Under the pieces are notes generated by a model that made no database searches, was not told where the DNA came from, and worked only from the letters and a program-made list of their open reading frames with translations. Positions 45,306-56,000 of a DNA stretch of 64,000 bases are shown here, in pieces. This stretch comes from Chaunax sp. Z400 (Eukaryota > Chordata > Actinopteri > Lophiiformes > Chaunacidae): NCBI GenBank assembly GCA_037577475.1, contig CM075187.1:120001-184000 (forward strand), given 5' to 3'. Positions within the stretch are counted from its first letter, which is position 1. Each line of letters opens with the position of its first letter. Made by a program: the position numbers and the translations under genes.

Positions 45306-47319
45306 GTACCTGGTTGAGGACTTTCTGAAGGTAGGCGGTACCCATGCGATCGGCCAGGTGTCGGTATGACGGATGTGACAGGAAGAATTTCCTCTCGGCC
45401 TGCAGAGCTGCTGTGATATCTTTTTTCCCGTCGATATCCTTCTGACTGCGGTTCACCACCCCGATGTAACCTGACACAGTTCATGTCTGTTAGCATTTAT
45501 GTGTGGATACCGTTACTGTGTCTACCACAGCACTGTTGCTATGGTTACTTGCAGGTTAATCTTTATTGATCACTGATCACTGAGATGTCTGCTGTGGTTT
45601 TCCTTCCTGTTAATCTCTGCGTCTCTGAGCTGTGGAGTTCCTCAGGGGTCAATCCTGGGTCCCACATCATTCTCCTTTAAGTCACGTCACTTTGACTCTT
45701 ATGTTGATTTAAACATTGAGTCAAATTCAGATGAATCAAATTTCAAACATGCAACTAGCATAATCACAGAACAGAGATGTTCACACAGAACTTCACAAAC
45801 AGCTGACAACCAATTGGAGAAGATTCTCTGTTGCTATGGTTTAAGTGTCTCTACCTCTGCGTAGTGGCAGCAGTTTGTTCTCCAGTATGTCTCTGGCATC
45901 GGTTCCTTCATCCATCAGATCCAGTTTGGTGATCACACCGATGGTCCTCAAACCTGAACACATGCAGTTTATTCAAAATGTAATATATTCAACACTTTAA
46001 AGCTACGTCCAAACCAACCAATGACATCATGACCAATAATAGGACAGTGGAGCACAGACCTGTCCATGATGCTCAGTAGTTGATCTCTAACTACAAGTGT
46101 CAGATGTGGGAGTTAAGGAGGATGCTGGAGAACCTGCAAAGCTCACTGACCTTGTGGGTCGACCTCCTTGGCGATCTTCAGAGCGTCAGAGTTGGCAAGG
46201 TCAGAGTTGGCAGGGGACACAGCCAATAGGAGACAGTTGTCCTTGGTGACAAACTGCATGATCATGTCTCTGATCTGTTGCTCAATGTCGGCTGGCTGGT
46301 CGCCCACCGGGACCTTCGTCATCCCAGGCAGGTCCACCAGAGTCAGGTTCAACACTGACACGGAGATTCAGTGACTGTCAGCTGGTTTACTGACATCACA
46401 GCCAGTTAGGTGTGTATGTGTGTGTGTGTGTGTTACCGTTGGGGGAGTAGACTCTCAGGTTGATCGGGACCGGACTGATCCCTTTGTTCTGGCCCGTCAC
46501 TCGATCAGTTTCAGTTTCGATCTCCTGACGAACTTCATCAAAGTCTGTGAACTTCTTCCCTTTACAGTGCAGGAACTCTCCATACTCTAATCAATCAATA
46601 ATCAATAATCAGTCACATGATCAGGGTCAGTGTTAACATGACATCATTATGAATTAAGCCTTTAACAGTCTGTGTCACCTGTTGAACAGTTGATGAGCTG
46701 CAGCACCAGGGGGCGCCGAGTGACGATACCTGAACCACGAGGAAGGAAGTCTCTGAGAGGAGGGGGAGGAGCGGGGGGACGAGGAGGAGGGAGACAAGGA
46801 GTAGGAAGATCGGGAGGAGAAGGTGGTTTAATTTTGATTTTGGGTGTGATTTTGAATCCAGCCTTCAGTGGTTGATGATTTTGGTTGCCATTGATTGTTG
46901 TTACGTCATTTTGTTCTCAACAAATTACACAAAGAACATCAGTAAAGATTTACAATTCATTCACCAAGATCTGATGTGTGATTTAAGTGATCCTTCATTT
47001 TTTTTTTGAGCAGTGTATATAGACACACACACTATGTATACACAGTAGCTGCTCTTTGGTTCTTTTCTCAATGAATTGAAATCTGGTAGTTTCCTATTCG
47101 TTTATTTTGAGGTGATGTTTAAAAGGGGTAGGACATGTTGCAAAGAGGTCTGATGTATGGCCAGATCACATGATTAAATATCTTTCTAACTGATTATTAC
47201 TATTTTTATTAATAAATAACAAAATAAACGGTCATGAATCTAAATAAATAAATCAAATAACTATCATCTCCAGCCTGCAGGCAGCTGGGCGGATCCCAGA
47301 TAGACAGAAAGACAGGTGA

Positions 47320-47352
<33 letters not shown>

Positions 47353-47363
47353 AAGACAGGTGA

Positions 47364-47400
<37 letters not shown>

Positions 47401-47570
47401 TAGACTTACTTGCCCACAAAGTTCTCCAGCACCGAGCTCTTCCCGGCGCTTTGGCCGCCCACCACAGCGATCTGCGGCAGGTCGAGGTTGGAGTTCTGGG
47501 CGATGGAGGCGAAGGCGTCCTGGAGCTTGTTGACCAGCGGGATGAGCTCCTCCATCCCACGGTTCCCCAT
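35687..47570 (-). CDS. dnm1: Dynamin-1, 23 coding exons, short C-terminal isoform
   Basis: Large GTPase for synaptic-vesicle endocytic scission. Exons: 47570-47410, 46752-46679, 46586-46437, 46354-46151, 45953-45855, 45470-45310, 44471-44329, 41674-41539, 41406-41339, 41237-41099, 40362-40276, 40155-40085, 39580-39529, 39412-39401, 39262-39149, 38912-38803, 37834-37722, 37638-37627, 37517-37350, 37159-37073, 36968-36814, 36743-36573, 35708-35687. GTPase: P-loop GGQSAGKSS, DLPGMTKVPVGDQP, TKLDLMDEG. PH domain begins VIRKGWLTINNIGIMKGG. GED: LDPQLERQVEIVRNLVDSY. The proline-rich domain has SRPNRAPPPGVPR and ends ISVSDQ. Two exons are 12 nt. NNIGIMKGG, TKDNC and the tail favour DNM1 over DNM2/3. 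Exon 17 has one base too many to stay in frame (see findings); total 2509 nt. Confidence 0.94.
35820..36062. repeat. (ACAG)n-type degenerate microsatellite, last dnm1 intron
   Basis: Mixed ACAGACAGACAGGTAGACAG units. Cys/Leu/Val-rich frames on the - strand are artefacts of it. Confidence 0.92.
37205..37310. repeat. Short interspersed repeat tail
   Basis: (GTCAA)n followed by ACTTTGTTTATATAGCACAT and CCAAAGTGCTTTACA. This pattern is typical of fish LINE/SINE 3' tails. In a dnm1 intron. Confidence 0.6.
38071..38705. repeat. Interspersed repeat with inverted GACCTCCGCCAAGG ends
   Basis: It starts with CAGACCTCCGCCAAGGC and ends with CCTTGGCGGAGGTAATAA, forming short terminal inverted repeats. 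The body contains CGGTGATCCGGATCACCACC. A DNA-transposon-like arrangement in a dnm1 intron, with no coding potential. Confidence 0.6.
40600..41100 (-). repeat. Tandem array of dnm1 exon 10 end plus splice donor
   Basis: On the - strand the exon tail CAACACGGTCCGCCAGTGTA, then CTCAGAAG and the donor GTACTAGTAC followed by (TAC)n, is repeated. Exon-edge-equivalent positions are 41099 (the real one), 41044, 40983, 40922, 40861, 40800, 40739 and 40681, plus a degenerate copy near 40602 with no GT at the junction. The unit is 61 bp for most copies. Confidence 0.9.
41440..41535. repeat. (GT)n microsatellite next to dnm1 exon 8
   Basis: Almost pure GT dinucleotide ending 4 bases before the exon 8 donor. 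Confidence 0.97.
41748..43410 (-). mobile_element. Tc1-like DNA transposon in dnm1 intron 7, broken and interrupted
   Basis: The left terminus is CACTGCTCAAAAAAAATGAA. The - strand carries a decayed Tc1-like transposase. 43200-42980 encodes the helix-turn-helix part (VAQVVQLLPDDTSMHVVARR, VSPSTVSRAWRRYQETGRY), 42990-42760 encodes RSTARALQNDLQQATGVQIT, and 42450-41900 is the catalytic part in broken frames with a 25-bp internal duplication (about 42197-42250). A SINE lies inside (42457-42705). The right terminus is missing: the element stops where the Rex3 tail begins. Confidence 0.85.
42457..42705 (-). mobile_element. tRNA-derived SINE inserted in the Tc1 element
   Basis: In reverse orientation, it carries the same head (GGGGGGCGGCTGTGGCTTAG) and body (CCTTGAGCAAGATACTGAAC) as the other SINEs here. 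It ends in a different tail, ACCAATAAAGCTGATTCTTC plus (TTC)n. Confidence 0.85.
43411..44040 (-). mobile_element. Rex3 (RTE-type) retrotransposon, 5'-truncated
   Basis: The - strand frame encodes the Rex3 C-terminal region: GVLFTSEGRMEQEI-like start, IGAASAVMRTLYQSVVVKRE, IYRSIYIPTLTFGHEFWVMT, MSFLRRVSG, LLLHIERSQLRWFGHLVRM and an RPRTRW motif. It ends in the diagnostic (GATG)n tail, seen as (CATC)n at 43411-43432 on the + strand. 5' truncation is usual for Rex3. It has destroyed or replaced the right end of the Tc1 element. Confidence 0.88.
44038..44212. repeat. (TA)n microsatellite
   Basis: About 175 bases of TATATA with occasional C and G interruptions (TACGTA, TACATA). Confidence 0.97.
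44805..45212 (+). pseudogene. 28S rRNA-derived fragment in dnm1 intron 6
   Basis: About 400 bases align in order with the 5' third of vertebrate 28S rRNA. Examples are ACCACCGGCCCGTCTTTCCC, GACCCTAAAGATGGTGGACT, GAAACTCTGGTGGAGGCCTG, GTCCGACCTGGGTATAGGGG, AATGATTAGAGGTCTTGGGG, CTCAACCTATTGTCAAACTT and GGCTTGGAGCCGGGCGTGG. Many substitutions (for example TGGTAAACCAATGATTAG) show that it is a pseudogene. It is co-linear, antisense to dnm1, and ends abruptly before TTAAAAATAAATATGC. No flanking rRNA regions are present. Confidence 0.9.
45250..45305. repeat. (GT)n microsatellite next to dnm1 exon 6
   Basis: Dinucleotide run ending 4 bases before the exon 6 donor. Confidence 0.95.
45610..45700 (+). 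mobile_element. L2-like reverse-transcriptase fossil
   Basis: The + strand reads LSCGVPQGSILGPTSFSF, the GVPQGSILGP motif of L2/CR1-type reverse transcriptases, in dnm1 intron 5. Only this short block is recognisable. Confidence 0.6.
46855..47015 (-). mobile_element. Tc1-like terminal fragment in dnm1 intron 1
   Basis: Read on the - strand it starts CACTGCTCAAAAAAAAAA and continues with AAATCTTTACTGATGTTC and GTTGAGAACAAAATGACGTA, matching the first 150 bases of the element at 41748 in opposite orientation. Only this end is present. Confidence 0.82.
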
Positions 47571-48331
47571 GGCGGAGGGTCGGAGAGAGACGGACTGGAG
47601 GAGAGACGAACTGAGGAGACAGGAGGAGAGACGGACAGGAGGAGCGGCTGGTAGACGCTCATACAGACAGGCAGCAGTGAGACCGGTAGGGATGCAGTCC
47701 TCAGTCAGCTGATGAATACGATCAGATGATCGATAATCAATCACGTTAATATCGATGATGCTCCTCCAGCTGACCTTCAGCTCCTCTCCTCCTCCGAGGG
47801 GGACACACAGCCGGTACCGACCTTCACAATAAAAGCACGAGACTATTTCTAGATATTGAAATTGAAAAATAAACCTATCAATAAGGTCACCTTCAAAACA
47901 TATCGTCATCACTATCATCACCATCAGGAGTCATTCCATTTTCTGACGTCATTTACAAACATTAACACAAGTTAGTTTCACTTTTATTTTCTGTTGATCC
48001 ATACAGATGTGGACGTCACTCAGTTTATTTGTATAACCCGAACGTGATGATTCCGTTGGTATTTCAAGATGAAACTGTGACACTGGAAAAATAAAACTGA
48101 TCTTATTGTGAAACGCACCAGTCTAACTTCCGGCGTGTTGGTGTTTACCCACGGAGGTTTGACACGTTATGATGGCGATGATGCAAAGCTACAGTTCAAC
48201 ATGAGACCAGCAGGGGAAGCTAAAGACAAGCTCAACAGGAAACTCACCTGATTATTTACAGCTACTGATAGATAATCAATCACCCATAGCTGCGGATAGA
48301 TAATCAATCACCCACAGCTGCGGATAGATAA
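47571..48331. other. Region upstream of dnm1 start
   Basis: It contains the presumed 5' UTR and promoter of dnm1. I see no TATA box or CpG-rich core that I would commit to. No other gene was recognised. Confidence 0.4.
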
Positions 48332-48590
48332 TCAATCCTTTTTTTATACTTCATTAATCCCACAGGGGAAATTCTTTCTCTGCATTTGAGCCATCCCTGA
48401 GGAGCAGTGAAGCTTCCACTTCACTACATTAAATTACACTACATTACGGCACCTGGGGACCAGACTGGGGTTCAGTATCTTGCTCAAAGATCAAGGATAC
48501 TTTGACTTGTAGACTTGCACAGGCTGGGGATCGAAGCACCGACCTTTTGTTCCGTGAACGACTGCCCTACCTCCTGAGCAAACGGCAGAC
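48332..48590 (-). mobile_element. tRNA-derived SINE copy
   Basis: In reverse orientation it carries the tail CCCCTGTGGGATTAATGAAG, the body TATCCTTGATCTTTGAGCAA and a head with GGTCGGTGCTTCGATCCCC. Slightly truncated at the head. Confidence 0.8.
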
Positions 48591-48899
48591 TGGCCACGCC
48601 CTGGTCAACCATATGGAACTACCCAAGACCAGGATCGAAACAGGATCAGACCAGCCATTACACATTTGTGATGCAGGAGATTCAAACTACAAACCTGTAG
48701 ATGTTGTAAATGTTGTATTGAACAAATTAATATTGATTAAAATCAACAAACATTAAAATGAATTGATATCATCAAACACATTTTTCATTTTTTTCCCAAA
48801 CCAAACTATTATAAAATAAATGGATAGAAAACATCAACATCACTAGTTTGAAAACATAATCAATAAGTTCAGTTATTAATGGAACTGATGAAGAAATCA

Positions 48900-51800
48900 A
48901 TACAATCATAGAAATGTACTAAAATGGTTCGGATCTGTGATAAGTTCATGGATTTATGATAAGTGTGTCTTAGTGTTTCCATTTAATGCACTTAATGAAG
49001 AACTTCTTGTGTTCTTCACTGACAGTCCTGTCTCAAAACATAGGTTTACAGTTGATGACAGTATGCTATTTAATCCTTTTGAACTCAATAGAAATCAAAA
49101 TGTTTCTTATGATACAGATTTTGATCCTGACAGTAACTTCTTTTCAGCTAATAACATTTCCCACTCCTGTGAATATCTCAATGAATTCCAATTCAACCAC
49201 TTCATGGAATCATTCTCAGTTGATTGTAAATTATTTTCAGTTTTTCACTTGAACATTTGCAGTCTTCCAAAAAATTATGATCAGCTGGTTCATTTTCTAT
49301 CCTCCTTAAATCATGAGTTTTCTGTAATTGCTCTCACTGAGACATGGCCTACTGAAGAATCCAAAGGCCTAGGCCTTTATGATCTTGCTTCTTACAACTC
49401 TACTCATGTCATTAGACAATCCAGGTCTGGTGGAGGAGTTTCAATCTTTGTCCATCAAAGCCTTGACTTTGTTATTTGACATGACCTTGTACTAAATTCT
49501 GAGGAAGTAGAGGTAGAATCGGTCTTAATTGAAATTTTGTCTCATAAAAAAAACAAAAATGTGGTTATAGGTAGTATTTATCGTCCACCTGACACAGACA
49601 TAACTTGCTTTAATAATAGTCTTATGAGCACTTTGGATTTTATAAATATGGAGGGAAAAGTGTGCCACATTCTTGGGGATTTCAATATTAACCTTTTCAA
49701 AAGTGAAACTCATTCTCAAACAGAAGACTTTCTGAACCACTTATATGCTAGTTATTTTTATCCCACTATTAGCAAACCCACAAGAGTCACAGACAAATCT
49801 GCCACATTAATAGACAATATATTATTTAATACTCTTAATTTTGAAATGAAATCATGAATTTTATTCACTGATATATCTGATCATTTTCCAATTTTTCAGA
49901 TTGTCACACTTGATGAACATATGGTAAAAAATAATAAACCACTAGTCAAATACAGAAAGTTTAATCAAAGTAATAAAAGAAAATTTAAGGAAATGTTGGA
50001 AAAGGTTTCTTTTGAAGAGGTTTATATTCAAAGTGACCCAAACTCAGCGTATCAAGCTTTTATAACTGTTTTTCATTCAACTTTTAACAAATGTCTTCCT
50101 CTGGTTACTTGTTCTGGTAATTTGAAGAATACATATAATAAACCTTGGTTTTCAGCAGGATTGAAAAAGTCCTCCACAATCAAAAACAAACTGTACAGAA
50201 AGTACATTTCATCACCAAGTCCATTAAATTTAGCAATTTACAAATGTTATAACAACAAATACATTCACCTTCTTAGAGTAGCCAAGAAATGATATTTTAG
50301 TGATCAGTTTTCAAAATTGGAGAGAAATATGAAGGGCGCGTGGAAAACTATTAATCAGATTCTTCAAAGAAAAAAGCTTCCCCTACAGTTCCTTCTATCT
50401 TTACAGATGGACGTCTCTGATCCTTTTGATATTGCCTGTAAGTTCAATGATTTCTTTTCGAACGTTGGGGCATCTCTTGTAAAAAAGTTAGTGGAAAGAA
50501 AAGTTAATCCCTTGTATTACATTAAGGGTTCTTTTCCATCTCTCAGTAAATTTGACCTGCCTGACTCTAAGGAGGTAAATGATATATTAGAATTAAAGAA
50601 TTCAGCTCCAGGTCATGATGGAACTTGCTCTGGACTACTCAAAGAAGTGTCGACTCCAATTATTAAGCCATTAACATTCATATTAGCCTCATCCATGGAA
50701 ACTGGCGTCATACCTTATGACCTAAAAATAGCCAAAGTTATTCCACTATTCAAATCAGGGGATGCAGGATCCTTTACAAACTATCACCCAATCTCAGTAC
50801 TGCCTTGCTTTGCAAAGATTCTGGAAAAACTAGTGTATAAAAGAATCCTTAAACATTTGAATACAAACAATATACTCTACAATCATCTGTATGGGCTTCG
50901 TAAAAATCATTCGACTTATATGGCACTTTTAGAACTTTCTGATAGAATACTTTCAGCTATAAATAACAATGACTATGTAATAGGTGTGTTTCTGGACCTT
51001 TCAAAGGCATCTGATGCTGTAAATCATACTATTTTGCTATCAAAAATGTATAGATATGGCTTTCATGGTAACATTTATCAGTGGTTCTGTAACTATGTTC
51101 ATGATAGAAATCAATGTTTTTTTTAATGGTCATGAATCAAAAAGAAATATAACACATTATGGCGTACCTCAAGGATCTATACTAGGTCCATTATCGTTTC
51201 TCATATATATAAATGATCTGTTTGCAGTATCGACCACCACTTTCCCTTTGCTCTTTGCAGACGACACCAACCTCTTCATCTCAAATCGAGATTTAACAAC
51301 TGTCATCAAACACCTAAATCAAGAGCTTCTCAATTATTCAATATGGTTTCGTACAAACAAATTGTCATTAAATATTAAAAAATCAAATTTCATGTTATTT
51401 GCAGGTAATAAACAATATGACAGAGAGCAGGTCAAACTTTATATTCAAAATGAAGAAATAATCAGAGTTTCAATTACATGTTTCTTAGGTGTTTGGATTG
51501 ATGACAAACTCTCTTGGAGAGATCAGGTTGGTTTTGTCTGCAGAAAGGTCACTAAAACTCTTGGAATCCTGAGAAAAATACGATGTCTGCTTCACAATTC
51601 AGGTTTTCTTACATTATATTACAGTTTAATTTATCCATATTTAACGTACTGTAACATTGTCTGGTCAAGTACTTTTCCAACTTATCTACATAAAATATTT
51701 CTGCTTCAGAAACAGTTTATTAGGTTAGCAACTTTTTCCAAATCTGATGCACTAACTGCTCCTCTCTTTCTTAAGTTACAGTTGTTGTCTATATTTGATA

Positions 51801-52365
51801 TTAACATTCTTCAAATTTGTACATTCGTCTTCAAATTTATATACAAAAATAATGATTTACCCATTCAGCTTTAGACATTATTTTGTTAATAATTCCAAAT
51901 TTCACTGTTATCCAACTAGACAGGCTGAGAATCTTCAACTTCCGTTATATAAAACATCCCATGGTCAGTTCTCTATCAGGTATCGTGGAGTAATTTTATG
52001 GAATGAAAATGTTAATTTAATAGATACTGGTACTTCATTGTCTGTATATGAGAAAAGACTTAAAATTGCCCTGTTGTCAAAACTTTTAATTTGATTTATT
52101 ACATCTGCTATTGTGTCTCTGCATTTTTTTCTTCTTTTTAAACATTTTTTTTTCTATGTAAAACTTTAGTATGCTAACTTTTGAAATGTATTAGTTTTCT
52201 GTATTAATTGTATGTTACTCGTTCTATTCTTGGGTGTGGTTTTTATATAAGTTGTAAAGGTTTCTACCATGCCCTCACACAAACTTCTTTTTGTTTAAAA
52301 ATTTTTTTTTTTATGTCTAGTATTGATGGTGTGAAATAAATAAAAAAAATAAAGAAAGAAAAAGA
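48900..52365 (+). mobile_element. Non-LTR retrotransposon (APE-type LINE), nearly full ORF2, broken
   Basis: One reading frame runs 48937-51126 and shifts twice. AP-endonuclease motifs: LTETWPTEE, GSIYRPPDTD, GDFNINL and SDHFPIF (49330-49900). Reverse transcriptase: LKNSAPGHDG, VIPLFKSGDAGSFTNYHPIS, GVFLDLSKASDAVNHTILL, YGVPQGSILGP and FADDTNLF (50600-51270). The C-terminal part contains YPYLTYCNIVW. Breaks: in-frame TGA at 49477, 49855 and 50290, a frameshift at the T-run near 51117-51124, and another near 51870. It ends in an AATAAA/GAAA-rich tail near 52330-52365. The clade (jockey/CR1/Daphne-like) cannot be fixed by eye. Confidence 0.88.
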
Positions 52366-52853
52366 GAAACAAACTGAATTTAATTCTCATCTGGATTTAA
52401 ACAGCTGACAGCAAAACGATGACGGCGTCCATCGGTAAAAACACTTTAAATAAAACACTATCAGTTTTTAAACCCCTTCATTCATTCATCTCATCATTTC
52501 ACATGTAAAAGCTGTTTGTTTCAGGTTTGACATCGTCATATGACATCATCAGTGATGTCACATTCATTGTTCATTTTGAGATTAAAGTTTAACAAAAGTC
52601 TTCACCTGCAAGCAGACCCAGCAAAAACAGCAAACTATTAACGACAAAAAAGGTCATTACAGGAGGAGACGGACAAAATCTACTTCCCACCTGTGTCCAG
52701 CTCCACCTTATTGATAAGATCAATCAGTCATCATCAAATAAAGCATCTGTCTTCGTCTTGTTCCTGGTTGAATTATAGTTAATCACACAACAAATAAAGA
52801 AATTGTCCTGAGTGTAGCCTGTGATGTCATTGTGATGTCACTATTGATGATGT
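52366..52853. other. Short intergenic stretch, nothing recognised
   Basis: Lies between the LINE tail and the FHIP2 poly(A) signal. No exon or element was identified. Confidence 0.4.
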
Positions 52854-52859
52854 TTTATT
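52854..52859 (-). promoter_or_regulatory. Poly(A) signal of FHIP2 gene (AATAAA on - strand)
   Basis: TTTATT on the + strand, about 165 nt past the stop. Confidence 0.5.
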
Positions 52860-53022
52860 TCACCACGAGGATGAAGTTGATGAAGGCTGAGACACTGACA
52901 GAATCTTAAGGTTCAAGTCTTCAGACTCAGCTGTGACTAGTCCGTGTGACCTCCGTGTCTATACGCAGAAACCAGGTGAACCTGGTGTACCTGGTGTACC
53001 TGTCCCAAGCGGTGCAGGTGAC

Positions 53023-56000
53023 TCACTGCTGGCCCATGGTCTGTTTGACAAAGGCAATGGCAGCGAGCTCTTTACAGAACTCCTCAAGGACGATGATTCC
53101 TCTGAGCAGTGTCAGGTGTTCCAGTCTGAGGACACACACAGATATACAGATGTGACAACAAGTAAACACGGGTAAAGACAGGTAAACATGGGTAAAGACA
53201 GGTAAACATGGGTAAAGACAGGTAAACACGGGTAAACATGGGTAAAGACAGGTAAACACGGGTAAACATGGGTAAAGACAGGTAAACACGGGTAAACACA
53301 GGTAAACATGGGTAAACATGGATAAACACGGGTTTTCCCTCGACTGGATGTGTTTGACTCTCAGCTGAAAGTTTTTCAAAGATGTTGACACCACATCGAC
53401 TGGACGCCCAAACTGTTGACACTAACATAGGATGATGTCGACGCTGAAGAGACGTCGGTTTTGATGCTCCACTGAGAATTTAACTTGAAACTGTTTTTAC
53501 CACCTGAACCGTCTTAATGGACTCCTTTAAACCAACATGTCGCCACATATTCAGTCATTTAAGTCTTGTGTCGCCATGTTGATGCATGAAGGCATTATTT
53601 CTGGGGAAAAGATGGAAGTTGCAGAGTGTTGTTTATTTATTTTTTGAGATACTGTATTCATCCCACAGGCGATGCATTTGACCCATTCCTGAGGAGCAGT
53701 GGGCTGCCACTACATTGCGGCACCCAGGAAGCAAATTGGGGTTTAGTATCTTTGCTCAAGGATACTTCAACTTGTAGACTTGCAGGGGCTGGGGATCGAA
53801 CCACTGACCTGTCGTTCCGTGAACGACCGCTCTACCTCCTGAGCCACAGCCACCCCAACAAAGAATTAACGAATGTACCGGTTTTCCTGAAATGTAACGT
53901 GATAAATATTCACTGATATAAACCGGTTTTATCGCGTACAGTTTATTTTTAGTGTGTCTGACACCTGACGATGAAACTCAGTAGTACATGAACTGTGTAC
54001 TATTTACAGGAAATATTACAGTATTCAATCACTGTGGTAGTGACAACAACATAACAGACAGGTGATGGCACTGTTTCTTCTTCTTCTTTGATGAGGCAGA
54101 CTAGATGCCACAATTGTGTATTGCTGCCCTCTACTGGTTGTTATTAATGATGGTTTTGGCAGTTGTTTCAATTTTTTATTTAATCCACTACTGTGAAAGT
54201 TTAACATTTTAAGCAGACTGGATCTGAGGGGCGAGGGCCTCCCAGTTGTTCCAGTACTCGAAGATGACCCTGATGAAGGCCACAAGCCGAAACACGTTGG
54301 TCAAACAATAAATACTAATACTGCAAATGTTGCTGGAGTTTTTCTCTTTTTGGACCTTTTCCCTTCTCCATGCATCGTGAAAGTAGGTCAAGTTGTGCCA
54401 GAAACCCCTTTCTGTTTCTACAAGCACCAGAGCCTAAAATAATAGCAGGCTAAGAATGAAGTGGACTCTAGAGGCCAGTTAGTGGTACACAGCAGACCTG
54501 TGTGTGAGTACAAGAACCAGCCTCTTCCAGTGAGGTTTAAAAAGGACTATAGACATGCAGACAGACAGGTGGTTACCCAGTGTTGTGGTCCAGCCCCAGC
54601 AGGTGTCTCCTGGCATTCAACAGTCTGTCTGGCAGACAAGAAACCTGCTGGATCCTGTGGATCAACTGTCCCATAAGCTGAGAGGCAGACAGGATGATTA
54701 ATACAAGACAAAAGAAAGACAGGCTGACACGGAGCAGTGAGACAGGTGTCTGTCTGTCTGTCTTACCCTGACGAGGACAGAGAAGAGCGACTTGGAGCAG
54801 TGAGACAGGTGTACGTAGGGGTTGAGCAGGTATTCTTGCAGCAGTGGGTGGTTGAAGGCAGACAGTCTGGACAGAACCGCAGTCAGCTGCAGGTTCAGTT
54901 CGTACGGCTGAAAACACAAATCATCAATAACACACCTGAGACAGCTGAGTCACCTCAAACAGGTGGCTCTGAGATCACACAGGTGTATCTACCTGCTCCA
55001 GGACGCGTCCCAGTCGGTCAAACAGAACTTTCAGCAGGTGACCTTCGAAGAACTCCTCTGACTCACCTGAGGAGGAGGGAGGAGGAAGAGTGAGTGGCCA
55101 ATCCCACAACAGAGAGAGAGACTGACACTCTGTCACCTGGAGGGGGAAGAGAGGATGACCGCTATCAGAACACAGGTACAGGACCAGGACTTACACCTGA
55201 ACACTATTCTACACAGGGTCCGATTTAACTGATCTATAGCTCCTGGTTCATCCTATGGTTCATTATGGGTGTGTCCAACTCACTGTTTATAGCTAAATGG
55301 TGCATAATCAGGGAAAGAAGCAAGACACCAAGGGGCTGTATTTTATCTCTTAATCATTCATAGGTGTGTTTAACACAAATTAAATCAATCAGTGTTCATC
55401 TCCGGTTCCCTTTAAAAGCAGCAGAAAACCATAATACCACGCCGAAAGGATCTAATGTTAATGAATGTTCTGTGTTCTTCTACACATGCTAAAGGTCCCA
55501 CACACAGTCCAGGTTCATACAGTGAAATAGTTTGGAGTAGAACAGACATCCTCCTGATAAATCCTGAGGCACCACTAGAGGTGATGTCAAATGTTCATGA
55601 GGATTGTGTCTCTAAATCAGAGACTATCTTTGGTTCAGGTGGATGAAAATATGATGATGTTAGAGCAGATCTGTGGATCAATAGTGTGTAACCAGCAGAG
55701 TGTACGTCATCACTAGTGTGTAACCAGCAGAGTGTACGTCATCACTAGTGTGTAACCAGAGTGTACATCATCACTAGTGTGTAACCAGAGTGTACATCAT
55801 CACTAGTGTGTAACCAGCAGAGTGTACATCATCACTAGTGTGTAACCAGCAGAGTGTACATCATCACTAGTGTGTAACCAGCAGTGTGCATCATCACTAG
55901 TGTGTAACCAGAGTGTACATCATCACTAGTGTGTAACCAGCAGAGTGTACATCATCACTAGTGTGTAACCAGCAGTGTGCATCATCACTAGTGTGTAACC

